This document shows positions 1 to 5,246 of a stretch of 5,246 nt of DNA, piece by piece. The position numbers were made by a program, and so were the translations under genes. Under the pieces are notes generated by a model. The model was given only the letters and a program-made list of their open reading frames with translations, ran no database searches and was not told the origin of the DNA. The stretch lies in assembly GCA_043808235.1 (NCBI GenBank), contig JAZDFC010000106.1, positions 1 to 5,246 of the forward strand. The letters run 5' to 3'. The stretch's first letter is position 1. Each line of letters opens with the position of its first letter. The stretch is from JAZDFC01 sp043808235 (GTDB lineage: Bacteria; Bacteroidota; Ignavibacteria; Ignavibacteriales; Melioribacteraceae).

Positions 1-68
1 GTATTTACTTCTATAAATTAGTAGGCGCAGATGTAAACATGACAAAGAAAATGATTTTGATGAAGTAA
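1..68 (+). CDS. 3' end of a probable type IX secretion system cargo protein (C-terminal sorting domain), partial
   Basis: Only the last 21 codons of this gene are visible; the frame starts at base 3 (bases 1-2, gt, end the preceding codon) and stops at TAA 66-68. The peptide begins IYFYKLVGAD and ends NMTKKMILMK. This is the typical end of a type A Por/type IX secretion C-terminal sorting domain: a G-hYFYKL strand, a short turn, then a strand ending in T-K-K-M-hydrophobic-K. In that family the domain directs export across the outer membrane and is removed or replaced by a surface anchor. The truncated first codon ends in GT, which would allow the usual Gly (GGT). A strong terminator lies 38 bp downstream on the same strand, which supports a real gene end here. 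What the cargo does cannot be told. The short length is the main uncertainty. Confidence 0.72.
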   Translation, partial: IYFYKLVGADVNMTKKMILMK

Positions 69-105
69 TTTGATAAAGTAATAATAGTTGTTGCACCCTT
101 AGAAC

Positions 106-137
106 AAGCCGCCCGGTTTTTACCGGGCGGCTTTTTT
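106..137 (+). terminator. Strong rho-independent terminator
   Basis: A perfect 11-bp GC-rich stem (AAGCCGCCCGG at 106-116 paired with CCGGGCGGCTT at 123-133) closes a 6-nt loop TTTTTA. The T-run 132-137 on the plus strand overlaps the last two stem bases. It lies 38 bp after the stop of the rightward partial gene and so ends that transcript. On the minus strand the stem is followed only by TTGTTCT, a poor U-tract, so for the leftward gene ending at 136 it is more likely a 3'-end stabiliser or weak terminator than an efficient one. Confidence 0.93.
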
Positions 138-1281
138 AATAATCGACAAGTATAATTTTAAAGGAATCTGATTCGGAAACTTCTTTCAATACTTCGCTCA
201 CCTCAATGAGGTCGTTTGGATTGGAGATATGTTTAATGAATGAATCGTAACCTGCAAGCAATCGCAGCATAATCCGCTTGTGAATTTTTTGTCCCCCTGT
301 TGCCGAAGCTTCTTTGTTATAAAAGATAACTACCTTTAACGGAATGTCTCTTTCAAGCACTTCAATTAATCCCATGTGTCCGGCAGCGATGAAACCAAAG
401 TCGCCTGTTAATGCCCATACTTTTCTAAACCCGGCATGATAAGCTCCCAATGCGAGCGGAATACTTCCGCCGATGTGTGTTGTAATATCAATAGAATTAT
501 ACGGCGGCAGCATAAACATACACGATGAACTCGTATCCCCTGTTACAATATCGCATCGAACATTTTTAAACGCTTCAAAAAACTGAAGATATTTTTCCGA
601 ACTTTTGAATTTATTACATTCAGTATATGCCGGAATTGTAGGACGTACTATTGATGTAGTATCGCTCCCATTTCTCCTGGCTTTGAATAAATTGTATTGA
701 TAACCGGCAAAGAGCGGGTGGACAATATGCTTTATGATATCCCTTTTATATTCAAAAGTTTTTTTCAGGGATTCAGAACGCGTAATTTCAATTTTGTTTT
801 CAATGACAGCAGAGTCTATAATAATAGCAACCGGCAATTTTTTCTTCTCGGAATAATCGTATGCTTTTGTTATCTCGCTGTAAATATTTTCATGCCTCGA
901 AATCAAGTAAGGCATCGACATTCCCTTGAGCAGTATTTCAGTTTCGAGAATGTTATCAGAATGCAACCCTGTTTTATCATCGAAGACAAGCACAATCATC
1001 CCGGCAGTTAAATCAGTGTATAATGAATCGGTTACGCTGTTACCCGCTTTGGCAATTCCATGAGTCTTCATCATCGAGGCAGAACGTTTCCCTGCAATTG
1101 CACAGCCATGTGCGATTGTATAAGCAACTTCCTCATTAAATGAAACAACCGGGTTATGCATTGAAATTGCATTATACTTTTGGAATGTTTGGCTGCCGCC
1201 ATAGCCAGGCACATGTGTAACAAGTTGAACACCGAGATCAACAAGGGCGTATGCTATCGCTTCGGATACATCACAAATCAT
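136..1281 (-). CDS. Thiamine-diphosphate-dependent enzyme, IorA-like (indolepyruvate:ferredoxin oxidoreductase alpha-type) without ferredoxin domain
   Basis: An intact 381-residue protein with two ThDP-binding domains. The N-terminal PYR domain (about 1-160) has NEEVA around Glu50, the expected glutamate that activates the cofactor, then AIAGKR, MMKTHG and DDKTGLHSDN, which parallel the NEKVA, ALAGKR, MKHVG and DDPSMHSSQN stretches of IorA. A linker of about 85 residues leads to the PP domain (about 245-381) with DIVTGDT, LPPYNSID, GGSIPLALGA and the cofactor/Mg motif GDFG (293-296) through Asn322. IorA is usually about 600 residues and ends in a two-cluster ferredoxin domain. Here the protein stops after the PP domain and its five cysteines form no CxxCxxC motif. 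No IorB gene is adjacent. It may be a 2-oxo acid decarboxylase or oxidoreductase component; the substrate is unknown. Sulfopyruvate/phosphonopyruvate decarboxylases have similar length but match less well by eye. The ATG start has a good ribosome binding site. Confidence 0.87.
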   Translation of the reverse strand: MICDVSEAIAYALVDLGVQLVTHVPGYGGSQTFQKYNAISMHNPVVSFNEEVAYTIAHGCAIAGKRSASMMKTHGIAKAGNSVTDSLYTDLTAGMIVLVFDDKTGLHSDNILETEILLKGMSMPYLISRHENIYSEITKAYDYSEKKKLPVAIIIDSAVIENKIEITRSESLKKTFEYKRDIIKHIVHPLFAGYQYNLFKARRNGSDTTSIVRPTIPAYTECNKFKSSEKYLQFFEAFKNVRCDIVTGDTSSSCMFMLPPYNSIDITTHIGGSIPLALGAYHAGFRKVWALTGDFGFIAAGHMGLIEVLERDIPLKVVIFYNKEASATGGQKIHKRIMLRLLAGYDSFIKHISNPNDLIEVSEVLKEVSESDSFKIILVDY

Positions 1282-1286
1282 TGTAA

Positions 1287-1295
1287 TTCCTCTTT
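1287..1295 (-). promoter_or_regulatory. Ribosome binding site of the ThDP enzyme gene
   Basis: On the minus strand AAAGAGGAA lies upstream of the ATG, with GAGG seven bases from the start codon. It is the clearest Shine-Dalgarno sequence in the window and fixes the start at 1281. Confidence 0.75.
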
Positions 1296-1312
1296 ACCAA
1301 TCTATTTTCGAT

Positions 1313-1327
1313 AAATTCCCGGAATTT
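1313..1327. promoter_or_regulatory. 15-bp dyad in the divergent intergenic region, possible operator
   Basis: AAATTCC-C-GGAATTT is a perfect palindrome of 7-bp arms around one central base. The single-base centre rules out a simple RNA hairpin, so if functional it would be a DNA site for a dimeric regulator. It lies 32-46 bp upstream of the ThDP enzyme start and about 120 bp upstream of the DMT transporter start. Chance occurrence in AT-rich DNA is possible. Confidence 0.35.
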
Positions 1328-1329
1328 TT

Positions 1330-1361
1330 TAATTGCTATAAAAAGTTGATTTCTGCAATTA
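1330..1361. repeat. Inverted repeat TAATTGC-N18-GCAATTA
   Basis: Seven-base arms at 1330-1336 and 1355-1361 are exact reverse complements, 25 bp centre to centre. It sits in the same 166-bp divergent region, next to the 15-bp dyad. It could be paired half-sites for a regulator, a loose hairpin in the leader of the leftward gene, or chance. Confidence 0.28.
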
Positions 1362-1370
1362 TCGGTCATT

Positions 1371-1378
1371 CAAATATA
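1371..1378 (-). promoter_or_regulatory. Candidate Bacteroidota-type -7 promoter element for the ThDP enzyme
   Basis: The minus strand reads TATATTTG, an exact match to the TAnnTTTG element known from Bacteroidota housekeeping promoters, about 90 bp before the start codon. No convincing TTTG/TTG partner is seen at the expected upstream distance, so this is only a candidate. No comparable element was found for the rightward gene; TACTTTTA at 1394-1401 misses the final G. Confidence 0.25.
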
Positions 1379-1447
1379 CCGAAGAATTTTTATTACTTTT
1401 AATTATCTTGCTCTCCAATTTTTTTCAATTTTGTTAAAAGTAATTCA

Positions 1448-2353
1448 ATGAGAAGCGCCAACTCAAAAGCGATTTTAGCATGGCTGTCCATATCAATTAT
1501 TTGGGGAACTACATATCTTGCCATTCGCATAGGCGTAGCCGACCTTCCCCCGCTTTTGTTTGCCGGAATTCGCTGGATAACTGCATCTTCAATTTTGATT
1601 ATATACTTTTTAATCAGAAAGGAAAAATTTCCTTCGCCTAAAGAATTAGTTCACCTCGGGATTATCGGTATATCACTCCTTGGAATTGCGAACGCATTGG
1701 TAGTAGTTGCAGAGATTTGGGTACCGAGCGGAGTTACAGCATTAATAATTACAACACTGCCTTTCTGGATGGTTGGATTAGAATCTTTGATCCCTTCCGG
1801 ACCAAAATTAAATTGGCGAATTGTTTTGGGTTTAATGATTGGTATTTGCGGTGTGCTTATCATATTCGGAAATAATTTTGCTCAACTTTTGAATACAGAT
1901 TATTTGGTTGGTGTGTTGGCTCTAATTGGCGGGGTAACAGCATGGTCGGCTGGATCGCTTTATTCCAAATATAAAAAGATTAATGTGAGACCATTAATGG
2001 GGGCAACCATGCAAATGCTCATTGCGGGATTAGCGCAAGCTACGTTAGGATTAATTCTTGGTGAGGCCGGAGATTTTCATTTGCATGGCAATAGTCTATT
2101 AGCATTACTTTATTTGATTATCGCCGGTTCTTTGATTGGATACACTTCGTACATTTATGCTTTGGAACATTTGCCTGCAGCTTTCGTTTCTACTTACGCA
2201 TATATAAATCCCGTAATAGCGCTTTTTCTCGGCTGGCTTATATTGGACGAGGAAATTAATTGGTACATCGGAATTGCAGCAGTTATAATTTTAATAGGAG
2301 TTGCCTTTGTAAAAAGCGGCAGCAGAATTCCCATTAAAGATAAAAGTATTTAA
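1448..2353 (+). CDS. EamA/DMT-family transporter, YedA-like, ten transmembrane helices
   Basis: An inner-membrane drug/metabolite transporter superfamily protein of 301 residues, the normal length. Two EamA repeats are visible, about 8-141 and 152-289, each with five hydrophobic segments. Repeat 1 opens with the hallmark WGTTYLAIRIG (19-29) and PPLLFAGIRW. AEIWVPSG followed by TALI marks the helix 3-4 turn. Repeat 2 ends with LPAAFVSTYAYINPV, then ALFLGWLILDEE (242-269), the conserved helix 9 region. These motifs and their spacing resemble E. coli YedA by eye. Members export or import amino acids, metabolites or toxic compounds; the substrate here cannot be inferred. A short basic tail (RIPIKDKS) follows helix 10. 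The ATG is preceded only by a weak AAAAG, typical of organisms with weak Shine-Dalgarno use. It is divergent from the ThDP enzyme and its stop overlaps the stop of the convergent barrel gene. Confidence 0.93.
   Translation: MRSANSKAILAWLSISIIWGTTYLAIRIGVADLPPLLFAGIRWITASSILIIYFLIRKEKFPSPKELVHLGIIGISLLGIANALVVVAEIWVPSGVTALIITTLPFWMVGLESLIPSGPKLNWRIVLGLMIGICGVLIIFGNNFAQLLNTDYLVGVLALIGGVTAWSAGSLYSKYKKINVRPLMGATMQMLIAGLAQATLGLILGEAGDFHLHGNSLLALLYLIIAGSLIGYTSYIYALEHLPAAFVSTYAYINPVIALFLGWLILDEEINWYIGIAAVIILIGVAFVKSGSRIPIKDKSI
2350..2353. other. Shared TTAA: overlapping convergent stop codons
   Basis: TAA 2351-2353 ends the rightward transporter and the complement of TTA 2350-2352 ends the leftward barrel gene. 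The two coding regions therefore overlap by four bases in a palindrome. No hairpin with a U-tract was found close by on either strand, so termination must lie inside the opposing gene or be factor-dependent. Confidence 0.9.
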
Positions 2354-3510
2354 AAATAATATTCACCCTGCAAGTAAATTGAATTTGGGTAATACCAGTA
2401 CTCCGTAAAATCATCCCCATAAAAAATCTGTCCGCCCAAACTAACATAAATATCTTGAGTTAAAGAATAATTCGCAATTAATGCGGTGAATCCGCTTTTA
2501 TCATTAGCACAAATGTTATTTGTTAAACTCACTGCAAACAATGGAGTAATTTGATAAAATCCGCTAACAACAAAATAATTTTTACTCAAGTTTAGAATTT
2601 CACCTTTCATCAACCTAAATAACTCGTATTTAAATTTATCGGTTTTGCCTTCTCCATTAAATTGATATTCAAGCAGCGCATAAAATTCGGAGGTAAACTG
2701 GTAATCGGCGCCAAGAATAAACTTAATACGATAGTTTGATAAATCATTTTTATCTGCAGTAATGATTCCTTCACCTCTAACGCCGGCATCAAAAAGATTA
2801 CCTGCAAAATCGAGACCGGCGACAACCTGTTTGTCGAAATATCCGCCCATTAAAGATAAATCAAACTCATTAAAATTAGTGCGGAAACGAAATCCGAAAT
2901 TACTTTCAGCAATTTTTTCTTTCGGATTATAAACCAGGTTTAAATCAGTAAAATCACCGAGAAAAAATTTCATTGATAACGCATCCGCGCCATCTTTTTC
3001 GTTTTTATAATAGGACGCCGGATTGATTGGATTGAAAAGATCGGTAGGATTCCAAATTCTTCCCGTTCCCCATGAAATTCTCTGTCGCCCAATAACCACT
3101 TCCCCAAAGTCAAAATTCTGTTTGAAGTAAAGTCTATCGATAAAATGCGAGACTGAAAAATTCTGTTCATTTATTGGATTCCATGTGAGATCGACAATTT
3201 GCCTGTTTGTTCTACCCGAATTGGTGAATGAAAAGGCGCCGGGTGAATTATAATAGAGCGCAGTAATTTCATATTCCAAATTCAAACGTGAATTTTCCCA
3301 CAAATATAAAACCGGTTTTAATCTTAGTCGGGTTAGATTAATTATCTGGTTTTTATCGATACCGAAAAGGGTTGAGATTTTTTCATTCGTCGATTGATAG
3401 ATGGGGAGATCAACTATATATCCCGAAAAGTCGAATTCGATTTGAGCAAAAATTTTATTGGACAGCAACAAAATAAGCAGCGAAATAATTACAGAAACCT
3501 TTTTCATCAT
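2350..3510 (-). CDS. Exported outer-membrane beta-barrel protein of unknown function, last gene of the ABC operon
   Basis: A 386-residue protein from the ATG at 3510. A signal peptide is clear: MMKK, a hydrophobic core VSVIISLLILLL, then SNKIFA|Q with cleavage expected after Ala22. The rest is rich in alternating aromatic/hydrophobic strands (e.g. LNLEYEITALYY, FYALLEYQFNG) and ends in LQGEYYF; a final-strand C-terminal Phe is the usual BAM-recognised end of an outer-membrane barrel. A conserved-looking block at about 141-178 (GRQRISWGTG, WNPTDLFNPINP, DGADAL) recalls DUF1302-like porin/barrel proteins, but I cannot name the family with certainty. It follows the ABC ATPase in the same operon, so it may be the outer-membrane partner of that transporter (inference). 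Start choice: a longer frame begins at ATG 3528, but its only purine stretch (AAGG) abuts that codon with no spacing, while GGAAAGA stands nine bases before 3510. ATG 3507 (Met2) is also possible. Confidence 0.85.
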   Translation of the reverse strand: MMKKVSVIISLLILLLSNKIFAQIEFDFSGYIVDLPIYQSTNEKISTLFGIDKNQIINLTRLRLKPVLYLWENSRLNLEYEITALYYNSPGAFSFTNSGRTNRQIVDLTWNPINEQNFSVSHFIDRLYFKQNFDFGEVVIGRQRISWGTGRIWNPTDLFNPINPASYYKNEKDGADALSMKFFLGDFTDLNLVYNPKEKIAESNFGFRFRTNFNEFDLSLMGGYFDKQVVAGLDFAGNLFDAGVRGEGIITADKNDLSNYRIKFILGADYQFTSEFYALLEYQFNGEGKTDKFKYELFRLMKGEILNLSKNYFVVSGFYQITPLFAVSLTNNICANDKSGFTALIANYSLTQDIYVSLGGQIFYGDDFTEYWYYPNSIYLQGEYYF

Positions 3511-3511
3511 T

Positions 3512-4180
3512 TTATTGAATCTTTCCATCCTTAAGAATAACTAATCTTCCGGCTCTTTCTATTACCTGCGGATCATGCGAAGAAAAAATAAAAGTAATAT
3601 GTTTTTCTTTATTCATTCGTTCCATCAAATCGAGGAGATGCGAACCGGTTTCAGAGTCAAGATTTGCAGTAGGTTCATCGGCAAGCACAATCGAAGGACT
3701 GTTTACTATTGCCCGCGCAACTGCAACTCTCTGCTGCTGCCCGCCGCTCATTTCATTCGGACGTTTATTTGCTAATTCCTTTATCCCAAGTTCGTCCATT
3801 AAAAGCAGCGCTTTTTCTCTTCGTTCTTTTTCATGGATGCCGAGCAACATCATACTAAATTCGATATTTTCGATTGCGGAAAGCACAGGAATTAAATTAT
3901 ACGCTTGAAAAATGAATCCCAATTTATGAAGTCTGAAATCCGATAATTCTCTTTTTGATTTTTTTGATATGTCTTCATTCTCAAAATATATTTTTCCTTC
4001 CGACGGCTTATCGAGAGCGCCCAGCAAATTTAATAAGGTTGTTTTACCGGAGCCGGAGGGACCGGCAATTACAATGTAATCACCTTTTTCAATCCTTAAG
4101 TTAATGTCCCTTAGCGCCTTTACGGGTACTCCATTATCTTGATATGTTTTACTTAAACTTTCGACTCTAATAACTTCCAT
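3512..4180 (-). CDS. ABC transporter ATP-binding protein, LolD/MacB family
   Basis: A 222-residue cytoplasmic ATPase, the normal size for the LolD/MacB/FtsE-type family. All nucleotide-binding motifs are intact: Walker A GPSGSGKT (40-47), Q-loop FQAYNL with Gln92, signature MSGGQQQR (144-151, Met replacing the usual Leu), Walker B IVLADEP with catalytic Glu169, D-loop ANLD (172-175), and H-loop SSHD with His202. The FQAYNLIP and SGGQQQRVAVARA wording is typical of subunits that pair with FtsX-type permeases, and such a permease gene lies just upstream. It should energise that permease. A GTG at 4192 would add four residues, but it lacks a ribosome binding site; ATG 4180 has a weak GAG and gives the usual family start MEVIRVESLSKTY. 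The gap to the permease stop is 17 bp; the barrel gene follows one base after the stop. Confidence 0.95.
   Translation of the reverse strand: MEVIRVESLSKTYQDNGVPVKALRDINLRIEKGDYIVIAGPSGSGKTTLLNLLGALDKPSEGKIYFENEDISKKSKRELSDFRLHKLGFIFQAYNLIPVLSAIENIEFSMMLLGIHEKERREKALLLMDELGIKELANKRPNEMSGGQQQRVAVARAIVNSPSIVLADEPTANLDSETGSHLLDLMERMNKEKHITFIFSSHDPQVIERAGRLVILKDGKIQ
3520..3526 (-). promoter_or_regulatory. Ribosome binding site deciding the barrel gene start
   Basis: GGAAAGA on the minus strand, inside the 3' end of the ATPase gene, lies nine bases before ATG 3510. It favours the short start, which follows the ATPase stop (3512-3514) after a single base and suggests coupled translation. Confidence 0.5.
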
Positions 4181-4197
4181 TTTGAATCTCACAATAT

Positions 4198-5246
4198 TTA
4201 TACATAACGAATTGCATTTATTGGTTCTAATTTTATGGCTTTTATTGCCGGGTATATCGCTCCAAATACCGAGATGAACGGAATCAGGATGACAATCGAA
4301 ATTAAATTTTCGATAGAAATTATCGGGTAGATCACTGCCCCGATTCCAAACGAATCAAGGCTTTTAGCGAACACACTAAAATCAATTCCACTTAAGCTTA
4401 ACGGATAATGAATCAGTAACCCGGCTATCGTGCCAATAATTGTTCCGAATATCCCGATGAAAAATGATTCGAGGATTATCATATAAAATAATCTGCTGTT
4501 TTTCATTCCAATTGATTTTAAAACTCCAAATTCCCTTATCCTCTCAAATACCGTCATCAGCATCACGTTTATAATTCCGAATATTAATGCGAGAGCTACG
4601 ATTAAATTTATAATCATCATCATTTCATCGTATAAAGCAAGGTATTGAACAAGCACAGGATTTAAGTCTTCGTAGGATAGTACTTCGTATTGATTAGACA
4701 GCTTTTTAATGATGGCTTCTTTTACATCGTTTACAGTTCTATCTTCATCCATAAGCACAACAAACTCATGAAAACCATCGCTGATTTCGAGCATACGTTG
4801 AGCATCTTTTATATCAATATAAATGAACGCTTTATCAAATTCGGAACTTGGACTTTTAAATATTCCACATACTCTATAAACATCCGAGCCAATTGAACCA
4901 TCGGGAGTGTTCGACATAGCAACGACTTTATCGCCTATTCCCACATTAAGTTTTTCCGATAACTTTTCACCGATTACTACTTCCCGCCGTCTTTCTGAAA
5001 AATATTTCCCTTTTATCAGAGACTTTTGAATAATTGTTATTTTCTGTTCATCTTCAGGGATAACTCCATTTATATAAACACCTGCCGAGCCCGAGGCGCT
5101 GCTTAATAAGCCAAAAGTGATAACTCTTTTACTATAGAATTTTAGATCAGCATTGTTACGGAGTAGCTCTTCAACTTGTTCAGGATTAGGTATTACCTTC
5201 TGAATAAGTTTATTCTCGCTGAAACCGTTTTTATGAATTTGAATAT
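4198..5246 (-). CDS. ABC transporter permease, FtsX/MacB-LolE type (5' end outside the window)
   Basis: The frame is open from TAA 4198-4200 to the right edge, giving 348 visible residues; the N-terminal helix and start are missing. A GTG at 4944 could be mistaken for the start, but the 100 residues before it are clearly part of the protein: it opens IQIHKNGFSEN and runs through KGKYFSERRR and EVVIGEKLSEKLNVGIGDKV, the usual end of a MacB-type periplasmic core domain. The periplasmic domain covers about visible residues 1-205. An FtsX domain follows, with helices at about 208-232, 252-279 and 313-331. The cytoplasmic motif FERIREFGVLKSIGM follows the first of these, and the protein ends YPAIKAIKLEPINAIRYV. 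Family members (LolC/E, MacB) do not move substrates through the membrane but extract lipoproteins or drive periplasmic partners. It is the first visible gene of the leftward operon. Only the FtsX half and most of the periplasmic domain can be judged. Confidence 0.95.
   Translation of the reverse strand, partial: IQIHKNGFSENKLIQKVIPNPEQVEELLRNNADLKFYSKRVITFGLLSSASGSAGVYINGVIPEDEQKITIIQKSLIKGKYFSERRREVVIGEKLSEKLNVGIGDKVVAMSNTPDGSIGSDVYRVCGIFKSPSSEFDKAFIYIDIKDAQRMLEISDGFHEFVVLMDEDRTVNDVKEAIIKKLSNQYEVLSYEDLNPVLVQYLALYDEMMMIINLIVALALIFGIINVMLMTVFERIREFGVLKSIGMKNSRLFYMIILESFFIGIFGTIIGTIAGLLIHYPLSLSGIDFSVFAKSLDSFGIGAVIYPIISIENLISIVILIPFISVFGAIYPAIKAIKLEPINAIRYV

Noticed and set aside
697..1011. Plus-strand open frame of 104 codons
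   Set aside because: It lies wholly inside the minus-strand ThDP enzyme gene, whose domain motifs are clear; the frame encodes no recognisable domain and is a shadow.
136..1281. Annotating the ThDP enzyme as phosphonopyruvate or sulfopyruvate decarboxylase
   Set aside because: Length fits, but the PYR-domain motifs (NEEVA, MMKTHG, DDKTGLHSDN) and the PP-domain wording follow IorA more closely, and no phosphonate or coenzyme M genes are nearby.
1337..1351. Sigma-70-like TATAAA (1337-1342) and TTGATT (1346-1351) on the plus strand
   Set aside because: The order and spacing are wrong for a -35/-10 pair and neither has a partner at 16-19 bp; expected by chance in AT-rich DNA.
1651..1863. Minus-strand open frame of 70 codons
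   Set aside because: Antisense to the DMT transporter, no domain or ribosome binding site of note.
2354..2390. Possible hairpin ACCC...GGGT just after the DMT transporter stop
   Set aside because: Only four base pairs with a long loop and no following T-run; not a credible terminator.
2610..3170. Two minus-strand open frames (2610-2825 and 2970-3170) in another phase of the barrel gene
   Set aside because: Both lie in a different frame on the same strand inside an intact gene; checked as possible frameshift remnants, but the barrel frame is continuous from signal peptide to C-terminal Phe.
3575..3775. Plus-strand open frame of 66 codons
   Set aside because: Antisense to the signature and Walker B region of the ABC ATPase; no independent coding evidence.
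4690..4896. Plus-strand open frame of 68 codons
   Set aside because: Antisense to the permease periplasmic domain; no recognisable features.

Overview
The window is AT-rich apart from one GC-rich terminator stem, and it looks like chromosomal DNA of a Bacteroidota/Ignavibacteriota-type (FCB group) Gram-negative bacterium. The main evidence is the last 21 residues of a rightward gene at the left edge, which read like a type IX secretion (Por) C-terminal sorting domain, ending in TKKMILMK and a stop. An outer-membrane beta-barrel protein with a C-terminal Phe and generally weak ribosome binding sites fit the same origin. The lineage is an inference; there is no rRNA or other marker gene.

Layout, left to right. 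(1) 1-68, plus strand: the 3' tail of a probable T9SS cargo gene, followed by a strong intrinsic terminator at 106-137. (2) 136-1281, minus strand: a compact thiamine-diphosphate enzyme related to the alpha subunit of indolepyruvate:ferredoxin oxidoreductase, but lacking the ferredoxin domain; its stop codon lies in the T-tract of the terminator. (3) 1282-1447: a divergent intergenic region with a 15-bp dyad, a second inverted repeat and a candidate promoter element. (4) 1448-2353, plus strand: a ten-helix EamA/DMT transporter of YedA type. (5) 2350-5246, minus strand: a tightly packed operon read right to left. It encodes an FtsX/MacB-type ABC permease whose 5' end lies beyond the right edge, its LolD/MacB-type ATPase, and an exported outer-membrane beta-barrel protein. 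The transporter gene and the barrel gene converge and share the palindrome TTAA as both stop codons.

How the genes may work together: the permease and ATPase would form an inner-membrane machine that uses ATP to act on a substrate at the periplasmic face (lipoprotein release, or MacB-type mechanotransmission). The barrel gene, which starts almost on the ATPase stop codon, could supply an outer-membrane partner. The ThDP enzyme and the DMT exporter are divergently transcribed from one short intergenic region; joint control is possible but unproven.

No RNA gene, CRISPR array, insertion sequence or phage gene was seen. The least ordinary items are the ferredoxin-less IorA-like enzyme with no visible IorB partner, and the ABC plus beta-barrel operon. 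I see no clear evidence of a wholly new system.
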